A stretch of 64,000 nucleotides of DNA from Neelides folsomi (lineage: Eukaryota; Arthropoda; Collembola; Neelipleona; Neelidae), in assembly GCA_034687125.1 (NCBI GenBank), contig JAQGBZ010000163.1, positions 1-64,000 of the forward strand, read 5' to 3'. How positions within the stretch are numbered: position 1 is the stretch's first letter; every line of letters starts with the position of its first letter. Below the pieces are notes generated by a model. The model saw only the letters and a program-made list of their open reading frames with translations, was not told where the DNA came from and made no database searches. The translations under genes and the position numbers were made by a program. Shown piece by piece: positions 11,474-24,717 of the stretch.

Positions 11474-14022
11474 CTTTAATATTCAGACGTATAAATTTTA
11501 GTGAGAGACAAAGCACCATTGAAAATAAATTAAATAAAGATATATAATGCTTATTATTTTATTTGTCTGTCTGTATGTCTGGTTATTTATTTTAGTTTTT
11601 CAATTTCCAATTTTAATTAATTCTTGGCTTAATTAATTTATTCATACCGATTCTGGGAGTTTATCCATCGTTTTCAAAATTTAACCAATTATATTTTTGT
11701 TCTATATTTAAAATTACATTGGATGTATTAGAACTTTAAAATTTTGATGCTAAATATATAATTAAAATTTTAATAATCACAATTGAATTATTGAGGGAAA
11801 TCGAAGTGCATTTTAGGTTTTCATTTTAGTTGCTGGGTTTACTCCATTTTCGCATTTGAGTTGGAGTTCAAAGGAATGTTCTTAAGAGTTTGGGAGGATT
11901 TGCGAAGAGCCGACTGGAACGAGTGCATATCTGCATCTGCACCTGCTACACTCGAACATCGATATCCGCTATCCCTATATCAGGATCGGTTAGGTCGAAA
12001 ATGCGCTTTCTTCACAAAATATATCAATTGAGCATTCAAGAGTTCCACTTGGAATATTTATTATCAGATCCCCTAGTTTTTAGTCAAAGAATATATACAT
12101 CTTGATCTTCAGCTAATCCACCGGATAAAAGCGTAACTAAAAATGAAAAGGTAGATAAAACCCGTTCCATTTATTCCGCAATTATCCGGGTTTTTATTTC
12201 AGTGCATTATGACCGGGTTTATTCAAATTTCATTTTAAATCGAAGAAAATGTTAAGTAATCGGAGTTTAATGACTCTGAATTAATGTACTTGCCTATGGT
12301 CCCATAGAAGAAAAATGGGGCATAAGGGCGGAGGAACGCGAGGAAAATATGTAGAAATAAGAAAATCTCGTGTGGAACCATTAATAGTTGAGGTCCTCTC
12401 TCTCCACATTATCCTAAAAGGCATTCGATTGTGAGTCGAATCTCCTTCCGTTTCAATATCCGCCGAGGCCGCATGAACTCAAAGCGAACCTCCAAGAACA
12501 CAAAGGGGAAAATAAATGGAGGCTGCGAGGTAGGGGTTTAAATGCGTTAGCTAATAGATTTTGAGATGAGAGGCTTTGCAGGTTAAAATCATAAGGAGAG
12601 GTGAGCTCCGACTCAGTCTTGTCCCGAGTTCCCTTACGAGTGGGTGGGTGAGGAGTTGTTGGTGAGAGAGAAGGGAGCCGGTGAACAAGAACACTCATTT
12701 ACATTCGACTCCATATACAGTTAAGCCCGAGTCGATAAGGTATTTCTAAAATGTGAACATTAATTAAACGATTAACCTACAAAGAGACCCAAAGGCCCCG
12801 ATTTCCCTTACTCAATGGAGAAAAAGGGGAGAGAGAGAGAATAACAGGGAAAGGATGGGGGAGATGACGACGAGTCAGTCAAAACGACCACGCTAATCGT
12901 GCCGCATAGAGCAAAAGGAAATTATTTAGGGGAAACTTATTACAGGTAGACCGAATAACCCCGTTGAGATATGACTCCCGAATTACACATGATCTCGTTT
13001 TGAGTTGGAATATGCATATTAATTGCATATTAACTCCCATTGCAGTCCTTTTTAAATAAATTACATTGCGGCATAGGAATCGAAACTTGGATTTATCCTC
13101 CTATATGCTTTCACCATTCTTTCCACTTCTTGCTTTTCTTTCAAGATCAGATAATTTTTCAATTATAAAACTAAATCTTTCAATGAACATTCCAATTCTT
13201 AGTTTTTGTCCAATTTAATTAAACAGTAATTGTTAAAATTTATTTTAATTCTACAAGCCATTAGTAGAAGAAAGTCTGTAAAGTGAAAGGACTATAAATA
13301 CTAATAAAAGTATAACTAAATTAGACATCATTTCAAAAGAAGCGAGTTTAAGTTTAAAGATTTCCATTTTTGGTCAGTTCATAATGTGTCTATTGTTTTG
13401 ATACAAAGGAGATTACAAGTTTAATCTCATAAGAGAAAATTTATCCTTTGCGCAGTTTTGTCTTTTGTACATGAGACCTCATGAGAGAGAGTGTGTGTGA
13501 AAGTTTGTTTTGTATTAGAAAACTTGGGGATAGTTCCAGTTTGTTAAAGTATTTATCCACCCAGTTATATTAGTCCCTGCATAATATAAACCAAGTCGAT
13601 GCATATAGAGAGGACCAAAGTAGCGTAAACTGGCCAAACGGCAGTGCCCCCGAAAACCAAACCCAGAGACATGGTTTAAATTCTCCTCCTCTTCTGTGTC
13701 ATAGCCATTGGGGAAAAATGAATACAAAGAAGGAATCGACCGTGGAGGTTCTCTGGACGTAATAATAATGGTAATGTGGAATGCCCAGCTTCCTCCTTCC
13801 CCGCATCTCTAAGTACATTCATACATTTGTTGTAAACATTCCCCTATGAATTTATATATATTTGAAGGAATCCCTATACGAAGGAAATTGTGGGTCCTTT
13901 TCAGTCTTTTGGCTCTGGCTGGGCGAGTGAGTCCGGGTAGCAGTAGCGCGTTGGTTCCTTCTCCGCTCCTTCATCACAAAATGTGTTCGCGTGTTCGCTA
14001 GCGGCCTTCACAGTTCCCTGCC
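11474..14022. other. Divergent intergenic region / probable Cav2 5' leader
   Basis: Lies between the F-box gene (leftward) and the calcium channel (rightward), so it should carry both promoters and non-coding first exons. Composition becomes less AT-rich towards the right: 12300-12900 and 13500-14022 contain purine-rich and GC-richer tracts, including a GA run near 12830. The 100 bp before the channel ATG are the most GC-rich and are probably 5' untranslated leader. I find no supported coding exon; the missing F-box first exon may be at the left side. Confidence 0.45.
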
Positions 14023-17000
14023 ATGGGTCGGCGGCGGAAGAAGCAGAAGAAGGGAGATCCACCGCCGCCGCTCCCCTCGTCCCTCTTCATATTCACCGAA
14101 GATACGAAAGTAAGGCGGTTGATGCGCTTCATCTCAGAATGGCCATGGTTTGAAGCAGCGATTCTCATTACAATCGTCGCAAACTGCATCGTCCTTGCCC
14201 TCGAGGAGCATCTGCCGAATGGGGATAAAGCACGTTTGGCAAAGAAGCTTGTAAGTTGATCATATCTCACCCCATATCTTTAATGTATTACCCAAGTATT
14301 ACCTATACTAACAAGAGCTAAGAAAGTTTGAACTGCTAAATGTGAGTTTAATATGTATTTAGGATAGGAATTATATAATAGGAATTATATTTACTTAGGT
14401 GGTTGGTGGGATTTGTCTATGTGCGATTTCTTAGATATTATGTCGATTACTTTATATTTATTATGACATAGCTAAGAATCTATGTACGAACACGTCTATT
14501 TTCGCCCTTTTTTGGAGCGATAAAAAGGTCCACTTCCTCCACGCGACTTAATTCTTACATAATCATTCTATCTCACTTCCTTGAATAAAAATGGGCTGAC
14601 GAGTCTGGGAGATATAGTTTGAGATTTGTAATATGTATTTATGTATACCTAGGTTCATATTTTGTTCGACATAGGAATATGGAACGGAGATGTTTGATTG
14701 TATTAATAATATATTTTGTTTGTTTTCGGTGTGTATAGGAAGCGACAGAGCCATACTTCCTCGCCATATTTACAGTCGAATGCCTTGTGAAGGTTAGTAA
14801 AAATGAAAAATTCAAGTATTATCGATTCCGTCTTTAAAAGGTTTTGAGATTCCATAACTGATAACATTCTTACACAATGATCTTGGTCCATTTTCCTCTT
14901 TTACTGTTTCCCTATTCATTTCATGTAATCATTTGTGAAAATGTTTTGTGAGGGGGCGAAAAGATCTAAATTATTTATTCCCTTTTCCCCGATTGGATTT
15001 CACAAAAGTATTTTAAGTAGCCGGTGTAGTTTGAGTATGAATGTCATCACGTTGAACTTCTCCACAAGTTTTCCCAATTTTCCTTTTAAACCCCCAATTT
15101 CCCCCAACTATGGGAGATGATCCTATAAAAGGGAAGTGAAAGGAAAATGAAGTTGGACTTTTCATTGCAGATATTAGCCCAAGGATTTTTTGCTCATCAC
15201 GGGAGCTACTTGCAGGTACGCTAACTCACTTTCTCGACTAGATTTATACGCCTTTTAATATGTAGAGGCTCCATACCATTTATTTTTGCAATGAACTACG
15301 TTTTCTGAGTGGGTAAGTAGTCCTGGTACAAGAATGTATTTGAGTACAACCTCCAGCTCATCCCTACATCTTCATATATATAGAATAATTTATTTATGTA
15401 TTTGGTATATCTCTCAGCCAAGTGGGATATTATTTATATAAAGTAGACCGAGGTGTAACAGTCAAGTGCACGTTTGGGCATTCGATACAACTATATAGTT
15501 TAACCCCTAGTTTAACTACCTCTATATTATAAATATAAAATCTATATTAATACATTGAAGATATTTGATATTAAAACTTGGATTCTTTTGGTATATCTGT
15601 ACAGAACATATGGAATTTCATGGACTTCGTCGTCGTCTGTGTTGGGTAAGGGAGCTTTGGGTTCTTCTTTCCTCTCGAACATAAAAGGCCGCCGTTGCGT
15701 AAATGAGTATTGCCACTGCAACATATTGCAGTCATCCAAAATTTCTTTTCTCAACCCGAGTCGACACGGACACAAAAGCCGAGCTACACATTTCACTCCA
15801 CTAACTTACATTTCTCCCCGGTCTCGCGGATGCTCATTTCCTCCCTCATTTGTATGTATTTAGGTACGTTTCCCTCTTTGCGTCGGGGGATCTCGGGGTA
15901 AAGCTGAAGAACTTGAAGGCCATCCGTGTCCTTCGTCCTCTCAAGCTCGTCTCCAAGAGTCCAAGTACGAATTTGTCTCTTAAATAAAACCCTCCAGCCA
16001 CATGGTTGAAAATCCGCATTACTTTCCCTCGCTTTCCTCCCTTCCTCTGGCCGGGATGGGGTGTGAAATGGATGAGAGGATTAAGAGATTTCCTCCTTGT
16101 CTTCTTTGGCAAATGTAGGTCTGAATGTGGTGCTGGGATCAATTCTCAAAGCGATGGCTCCTCTGCTTCAAATAGGTCTTCTCGTTCTCTTCGCCGTCGT
16201 TATTTTCGCCATCATTGGGCTCGAGTTCTACTGCGGAATTTTTCATAGGACTTGCTATAGCCTCGACAACTTGGGTTCGTGATTTTCCTTCTTATGGACT
16301 TTTCTCATAATTTCCTAAGTGAGGAAACAAAGGAAGACTGGAGTATGATTTTATAGATGAGATCGTAAATGATGGAGAATATCCCGTCCCGTGCACTCCA
16401 GATTCCAAAGAAGAGGCGTCAATGGGTTCTTATGTCTGCGATCCGGAAGTTTCCATTTGTCTGAACAAATGGGTTGGCCCAACCTATGGGATCACTTCTT
16501 TTGACAACATTGGATTTGCTATGCTCACTGTCTTTCAATGCATTACGATGGAAGGATGGACCGCTGTCATGTACTGGGTACATTACAATCATATTTTTTA
16601 ATATTTAACTACCATATATGTATTACAGCATAAGCTTTTATATCATTATATGAGTATTTTGTACAAATTCTACACTTTTGTACTTTTACGTAATTGGTAG
16701 TTTGTCTTGTACTGAAATCTGCAATAATTTAGTAAGGGCGTGTGGCATTTATTAAATCTTTATAAAAATATAAATTTTATGCTTGAGCTTTAAATATTTC
16801 ACACTTTCCTTCCAATAAGTCTCTTTTTACGTTTGCAGACGAATGATGCTCTGGGGAATGCGTTTAATTGGCTGTACTTCATTCCTCTTATTATCATCGG
16901 CTCATTTTTTATGCTCAATCTCGTCCTGGGAGTATTATCAGGGTAAGTGGGGAATAAACTTTTATTGTCTTCACCCTCCCTTGGTCTTATACATAGTTTA

Positions 17001-20000
17001 GAAGATAGATATTATCTCTAAATGAACAATTACTTGGTGAAAGCGGATGAAATCTCGCTCCCATTTATTCTTATTAACAAAAGGCTCAAATTTATTGTAA
17101 TTTACTTTATAATATAAAGATATTATCTTATAGAAATATTCAATTGAATTATTGAATTTATTGAATTAACTAATTTGGCCAACCACTTGATAAATAATTT
17201 CTATGTGTGGATAAGACACCATCGGGAGTCTCTTATTGATTTAGTTATTAAAGCCGGGCCATATTATAAGTTTGAACATCCTTTAGCAGATAGTGGGATG
17301 TCGATGGCAATATGATTAATATTTTATGGCCCTCAATTAAGGGCAATGAATTGTTATGCGATATAATGATAGTTGGCGTCAATTTGGAACTCACTAGGGA
17401 ATTTGGGAGGGAGCGGTTGAAAGTGGAGAATCGGCAGGCATTCATCAAATTGCGGAATAAAGAGAAATTGGAGCGCGACATGAATGGCTATCTAGAATGG
17501 ATTTGCCAAGCCGAAGATGTAATTCTCGCCGAGGAGAAGACAACGGAGGAGGAGAAGGAAAGGATTGCAAAAATAAGGAAGAAAGTAATTGCCAAAGGAC
17601 TCCTCATTCCAGGAAAGAGCTTAGAACCCGAAAAAGAGGTTGAGGCAGAGCCGGAGAAAGCCGAATTAAGCGCCTTTTGGAAGGCCGAGAGAACTCTCCG
17701 ATTCGGTATACGGCATATGGTCAAAACTCAATGGTTCTATTGGCTCGTCATTATCCTCGTCTTCCTCAACACTGCCTGTGTCTCCATTGAACACTACAAC
17801 CAACCAGAGTGGCTCACTAATTTTAATCGTAATTTTAAAAAATCCATTTTATTCATCACTTAAAAACAGTTAAACTTTATTTAATCTACATATATTCGAT
17901 ATCTATTCATCTATCAGTATTCGCATTATCTTAAATGGATCTTTAAATTGTTATTTTCCAGATTACGCAGAAATGTTCTTCCTTGGCCTATTTATTTTCG
18001 AAGGAAGCATCAAAGTGTATGCTATGGGACCAAGTGTCTATTTCTCATCGACCTTCAACCGCTTCGACACGATCGTGATCTCGGGGTCAATATTCGAAAT
18101 TGTTTATTCCCGGTACAAACCTGGGGCTTCTTTTGGTCTCTCCGTCCTTCGCGCTCTCCGACTCCTGAGGATCTTCAAAGTGACGAAGTACTGGTGCTCC
18201 CTCCGGAACCTCGTCGTTTCCATTTTGGACTCCATGAAGCCGATCGTTTCTCTCCTGGTCCTCATCTTCCTCTTTTCCCTCACTTTCGCACTCCTGGGGA
18301 TGCAGCTTTTTGGCGGGTCGTTCAATTTGCCTGAAGGACGAGCTCCGACTCATTTCGACAACTTCCCAATTGCCCTCATCACAGTCTTCCAAATTTTGAC
18401 TGGGGAGGATTGGAACGAGATCATGTACCAAGGGATTGGGGCCAAAGGTGGAATCGAGCAAGGGATGATCTACTCCGGCTATTTCATATTCCTCACTTTA
18501 TTTGGAAACTACACGCTTCTCAATGTTTTCTTGGCTATCGCTTGTGACAATTTGGCCAATGCCCAAGAACTCACAGCTGCCGAAGAAGCGGAAAAAGCAG
18601 CAGAAGAAGAGGTTTCATTTACAATATTACAAATTATATTGTACAATTTTTTATTAGTCAGATCACACTTGAAGAGAGATGTATAATAAGAGAAGTATGG
18701 TACATCTTCTTTTATAAGATGTACCATACATATTTATACATTTATAAGAGAAGAAATGAAAAAAGTCTTTGTTTGATATAGAGGAAACAAAAAGAGTTGG
18801 AAGCTCTTACGGGTGTCAAGGAAGAACCGAAGGAAGAGCATAAAAAAGAAGCAACGCCACCACCAGAAGAAGAAGAAGCCGGGCCACCGGCCATTCTCCC
18901 ATACTCTTCCATGTTTTGTCTTGCTCCCGATAATTGCATTAGGGTTGGGGCGCATTGGCTCGTAAACAGTCCTTACTTCGACCCGTTCATTACTTGTGTG
19001 ATTGCTTTGAGCAGTGCAGCTCTCGCCTCCGAAGATCCAATTGTTGAGCATTCAGACTGGAACACGTTTTTGAACAAAATTGATTATGCTTTTACTGCCG
19101 TTTTCGCCACTGAGATGTTTCTCAAAGTAAGATCTCATCTTTATTTGATATATCCAAAAGGTAAATGATTCATGGTGAGAATTTGAAAATTCCTCCTCCT
19201 TTGAGTTATCAGATATTCAATTAATATTTTACAATTTTCATTTAAGATGTTTTAAATAACAACATACAACACGACCATGCAACCTACATTATGGAGTGAT
19301 AATTTAATGATTTTATACATTTTAGATAATTGACCTTGGAGTTGTTTTTCATCCTGGAGCATATTGCAGAGACTTTTGGAACATTTTGGATACTGTTGTC
19401 GTTGTTTGTGCCATTGTTGCTCCCATTTTAACTTCGTAAGAACTTAATAATGGAACAAATTATAAAGCAATGTTTTATTGAACAGTTGAGCTAAAACTTT
19501 ATTAAAACTTTAACGACCTTGCATTTTTTATAGGATTCTTACTGGAGAGGATGGAAAGGCGACGAATAAGAACGCCATGAATATAATAAATAATATCAAA
19601 TCTCTCAAGGTTCTTCGAGTTCTCCGCCCATTGAAGACGATAAAGAGAGTGCCAAAACTAAAGGCCGTCTTCGACTGTGTGATCATTTCTTTGAAGAACG
19701 TTGGGAACATCATGGTCGTTTACATTCTGTTCCAGTTCATCTTTGCCGTAGTGGGAGTCCAGCTCTACAATGGGAAATTTTGGTATTGCACTGATGATGG
19801 TAAGAACACTCAAGAGGACTGTCAAGGCTTCTACTTTCGCGGTGGTGCTAATGGACCCCCTGAAGTCATTGAAAGAGAATGGCTCAAACAAGACTTTCAC
19901 TATGATAACGTCATGGCCGCTATGCTCACCTTATTTGTTGTTCAAACTGGTGAACTTTGGCCATTGTGAGAAACTTACATTATTTATACACAAATTAAAT

Positions 20001-23000
20001 ACATAATACTTAATTATTAACATTATATAAATATTAAATAATATGAATATAATGTTATTATATCATGTTCATTAGTTTAAAGTTGTAAAATATTAAAGCC
20101 TTTGTTTTGTAAAGGATTCTACAAAATTCAATGGCGACCACGGAAGAAAATCTCGGGCCTATAATGCACAATCGGATCGACATGGCCATTTTCTACGTTG
20201 TGTATTTTATCGTTTTCCCTTTCTTTTTCGTCAACATTTTCGTGGCTCTGGTGATCACGACGTTCCAGGAGCAAGGAGACGCCGAGCTTGGTGATGGAGA
20301 ATTGGATAAAAATCAGGTAGAGCAGAGCCCTTTTTAAACGAGCCACTCAGGGTCAATGGCAAATTCAATATTACCAATATAAATAACATAAAAAATGAGG
20401 AAGAGGATTGAAGGAGCCATCCTTTTAGAAATCCTGCATTGACTTTGCAATCGCCGCCAAGCCTATACACCTCTACCGACCAAAGAATAAGAACTCGTTG
20501 AAATTCAAGCTTTGGAAGTTAATTACATGGCCGGTTTATGAGAATTTCATTCTGGCGCTCATCGTCTTCAACACTGTTCTCCTCATGGCTAAATATTATC
20601 AGCGTAATTACTTAAATTACAAGAAATCTTAACCAAATTACATTATAATTAGAAATTTATACTCGAACGTATATAAGTATTACAGTGTTCTATAATAGTT
20701 CTATCTTAATTGTATGTAGCTGCTGATGATTTAATAATTATTGTAGTGTGTGATTTCTTATTTAGTGTTAAATTACATTTAGTATAAATAAAATACAATT
20801 TTAGACAATATTGTACATAGCAATAATGTAGTGGTAAAATTGCATGATGATATAAATTTATAAATCTATTTCATTGTGTATACAACTCATGCACAGATTG
20901 GATGTGTAGCTAATATATCATTGGACTTCTTTTAGCTCTAGGGATAAAAGCATAATCTTATCGACTCGGTTTTTCTTTCATTTTTTCTCTTTTTTAGATC
21001 CCTTAGCTTATGAAAATGTCCTTTCTACATTCAACCTCGTCTTGACTTCTCTATTCACTGTTGAGTGCATCCTCAAAATAAATGGACTCGGGCCAAAAGT
21101 GAGTAAAGTGATATGCAGAAATATATAATATATATCTAAAAACCATTTAGAATATTTACATATACGACTAACTTCATGGTTGGTTCAACTTCCTCTCTAC
21201 TTTCTCTCATCCTTTTTACTCTATATCTTTCTCTCACAGCAATTTTTCAAAGACTCGTGGAACGTTTTTGACCTTATTACCGTTCTTGGAAGCATCATTG
21301 ATGTCTTTGTTACTAAATATGAAGTATGGGAATTTATCAATAAAATCTTTTACGCTCAGTAAAACATTCAGAAAAAGGAGTCGTTAAATGGAACTTTTAC
21401 TTCTTTGATTTATTAGATTAAATTCGTCAATTTGGCCTTTCTTCGTTTGTTCCGAGCCGCTCGGCTCATAAAGTTGCTGAGGAGGGGGAGGAACATACGA
21501 ACTTTGTTATATACTTTTGTACAATCTTTTAAAGCTCTACCTTACGTCTGCCTTCTCATCTCATTACTTTTCTTCATTTATGCAATTATTGGGATGCAAG
21601 TAAGGAAAATTATTAAATAATTGTATAATACTATTTTATTCATTTTTGGAATGTAGAGGAAATTAGTGAACTATTAATTTCCAATTAAAAATCTTATTAT
21701 ATTTAATTTTATTTTAGTTATTCGGAAGTTTGGAAATTGACATTCCTGGTTCATCCATGACGCGCCACAACAATTTTCGTCATATCCTCCAAGGACTTAT
21801 GCTTCTTTTTAGGTAAATCGACCCAATATGGTCATTTCATGTAGAAAATTAAAAAGTTGTATTTTGGAATTTACTAATATGAAATGGAATGACTAACCAA
21901 AACTTTATTTCTTTATGAAATAAGGTGCATCTTCTACTAAACATTATTAATTTTCATTCCGCTTGCTCGTTACTCAAAAGCTCAACCTCTTGCAGTGAGT
22001 TAATGCTGTCAATAAATGCTTTCATTGCACAATTACTTATAAATAATATAATTGATATATTTATACCATTTTAAAATTATTTTTAATTATAAGATTTATC
22101 CAACTCACTTGAAATTAAAAATTTACACCATTATGTAATTAGACAACTGTGTATGCATAAACCATATACAGATATATTAACTCACCGATTGTTGAACGAC
22201 TTTAAATCATTACTTTCCCTTATGTATTGATATTATGTAGTTAGATTAAAATATTTAATATCTAACAATACTAATAATTTTAGATTCATTTGTAAAATTT
22301 CAGATTTAGTTAAATCTATTTATTTATAAGTGCTTTTGCTAGAACTAAATAAAAAACCTTTGTATATTAAATTGGTATAATAATTTGAGTCGGGATGTTA
22401 AAAAGGTGCGCGACAGGAGAGTCATGGCCTTCCATTATGCTTTCCTGTCTTAAAGGCCAACCCTGTGACCCAAAGTCAGTTCTCGATAAAGATGGAACAG
22501 TCACAGATAAAGTTTGCGGCTCAAATGCTGCAATTGGATATTTTGTCTCGTTCGTCTTTTTCTGCTCATTTCTCGTAAGTCTCACAATTCAAACATTCCA
22601 ATTTTCCAATACATTATTCAATATGAAATATTTATGTGTATTTAATATTAAGTTATAATATCCTCTTAAATCAAAGGAAAATGAATTGATTTAATGTTTA
22701 TGTAAAATAATCTTTATTTTAGATGCTCAATTTGTTCGTCGCTGTCATTATGGACAATTTTGATTATTTGACTCGAGATTCATCAATTCTCGGAGCCCAT
22801 CATTTACAAGAATTTGCTCCTGCATGGGCTGAATATGATCCAGGAGCGACGTATGATAACATAAAAAATATTGCTTTTAAATTGTACGAGTTGTAGGTAA
22901 TTGATAAAATTAGTACGAATGCAAATAGCGATTCGAATCTTTGATCCATAGTCAGTAGTGTGAAATATTTAATGAAATTTTTCAAACAATTGATTTGGAT

Positions 23001-24717
23001 TGAGTGTTAATAACGGTTTCGTGACGCAGGGGCTTAATGCACCATACAGATATGTGTAATATGCTGAGGAACATTGAGCCGCCGTTAGGTTTCGGGAATA
23101 AATGCCCCACTCGATTAGCCTACCACCGACTCATCCGAATGAACATGCCGGTGAATGCGGAAGGACAAGTGGAATTCACCTGCACGCTCTTTGCCCTCAT
23201 TCGAGACAATTTGGGGATCAAATATCGGGCATCGGAAGAGATGAATCAGGCCGATAAAGAACTGAGAGAAATGATCTGCACCGTTTGGCCCTATCAGGCC
23301 GAAAAGCTTTTGGACGTCCTTGTGCCAATGGCCAACACCAAAGACGACATGTCTGTCGGTAAAATATACGCAGGGCTCTTGATTCTAGAGAGCTGGCGCA
23401 ACACGCGGTTCCATACCACGGAGCCGAAAGGGCTGGCCATCCTCATGGACATCATCAAGCAGGAAGATGAGACCAAGGCGTTGTTGGATGAGGAAGAGGC
23501 CAAGTTGCTTGAGCTGTTGGAAGACGAAGAGAAACCCCCAATCCCATCCCATGTAACCACGATCGAGAAGATTAAAATAGGAATTAATGGCCATTCAAAC
23601 CGACAAGGTAAATCTAACTTAATCAGCTTCAAGGTAATTTGAAACCTACTAAAACACAATTAAAATTTATATACAACTAATATTATACATATCAATATTC
23701 GCATTAATCATTTTGGGTATTTTTCCGCTAAAACGGCATAATAATAATACAATATGTATGGTATTAACTCCATTGATTTCCAAGTAGAGAGAGACCGTAG
23801 TGTGACTCACGTTACTAAAATGATTAATGAATGTCTCTATATTTAATATGAAGTATGACAATTATGATCAAGAAATATTATACTGTGGAATTAATGTGTG
23901 TAATATGTGTGGAAGTAATAATGCAATTTACATGCTATTATCTTTGTAAATAATAATGTAAGTTGTTAACTTAAATTGGAATTTTCCGACGTAGTTTTGT
24001 GGTAGTAGTAGCTCCGATTCTTAATCTCTCTATACTTATGTTCTCTCCCTCCGACGTCCTTTTGTCTTTTGTCTATTAGCCTCTCCCCTCTCTTTGGTTT
24101 TGATTGTGTTTGGGCCAGTGGACAAAGTACTTGTAATGAGGGTTCACCTTTTTGTAGTTGGGTTCGAGGAGAGGATCAAAGAAGAGTATTTTGGTCCGAG
24201 CTCCTCGGCCGAAGAGGCTGTCCCGCTCCTCAACTACCAAGACGAAAACTACAATAATGAGAGAGAGGAGATGAGAGAAAAGGAGTATCTCCGAATGCTG
24301 AAAAGGAGAGGAGTAGACCGGGGTGAATCGAACGAGGAGGTTCCTCCGATTTTCCGAACCCCGGTGAGTGGGCAGATGACGATGTTGCCAACGCGGAGGT
24401 CCGGAGGACGGATTCTACCTCCGACCCCGCCCCACCCTTCCACACTCCCTGACATCCTGACCCAGGAGGGGAGGGCGAGCAGAAGCCGGAACAGCCGACT
24501 CCTCCCGCTCGCGCCACGGTTCCAAGACGCCACCCGCTTCGCTCCGCCACCGACCATCTTCCCCCATGTGAGATCGGCCGCACCGGGATACTCGTCGGAC
24601 TCGACCTACGGGGACCCGCTCCATCCCTCGCTCGACCGATGGAAGGCGAGGACGGCCGTGTTTCGCAACGCGTCCCGTCTCCACTTCAACCACTCAGACG
24701 ACGACGACTGGTGCTGA
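14023..24717 (+). CDS. cac: Voltage-gated calcium channel alpha-1, Cav2 (cacophony) type
   Basis: Presynaptic Cav2 pore subunit. Exons: 14023-14250, 14739-14792, 15171-15215, 15605-15645, 15864-15964, 16119-16274, 16357-16577, 16839-16942, 17398-17828, 17962-18611, 18782-19126, 19326-19435, 19534-19965, 20115-20316, 20429-20603, 20998-21098, 21240-21323, 21417-21599, 21718-21812, 22406-22574, 22723-22850, 23030-23607, 24158-24717; one continuous frame, about 1730 aa. Four 6-TM domains with S4 motifs ([55 protein letters not shown]) and four filter glutamates: TMEGW, TGEDW, TGELW, TGESW. The I-II linker has the beta-binding motif NGYLEWI; after domain IV come an EF-like region, [11 protein letters not shown] (IQ-like), [14 protein letters not shown] and a C-terminal DDDDWC. 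The II-III loop is short, without synprint, as in invertebrates. Start is in good context (gccATGg). Odd: Leu in the domain III filter and a degenerate beta-binding motif (see findings). Confidence 0.96.
18695..18729. repeat. Perfect 14-bp hairpin in the Cav2 intron
   Basis: Left arm 18695-18708 (GTATGGTACATCTT) and right arm 18716-18729 are exact reverse complements around a 7-base loop. It lies in the 170-bp intron between the domain II and II-III loop exons and occupies a fifth of that intron. It could affect splicing or be a chance palindrome. Confidence 0.6.

Noticed and set aside
12453-12698. Minus-strand 81-codon frame upstream of Cav2
   Set aside because: Low-complexity Ser/Pro/Thr composition from pyrimidine-rich DNA; no splice context.
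22800-22985. Minus-strand 61-codon frame near the Cav2 EF-hand exon
   Set aside because: Antisense to conserved Cav2 exon 22723-22850 and its intron.
24230-24693. Three minus-strand frames over the Cav2 last exon
   Set aside because: The plus frame carries conserved Cav2 motifs and the DDWC end; the antisense frames are by-products of GC-rich codons.
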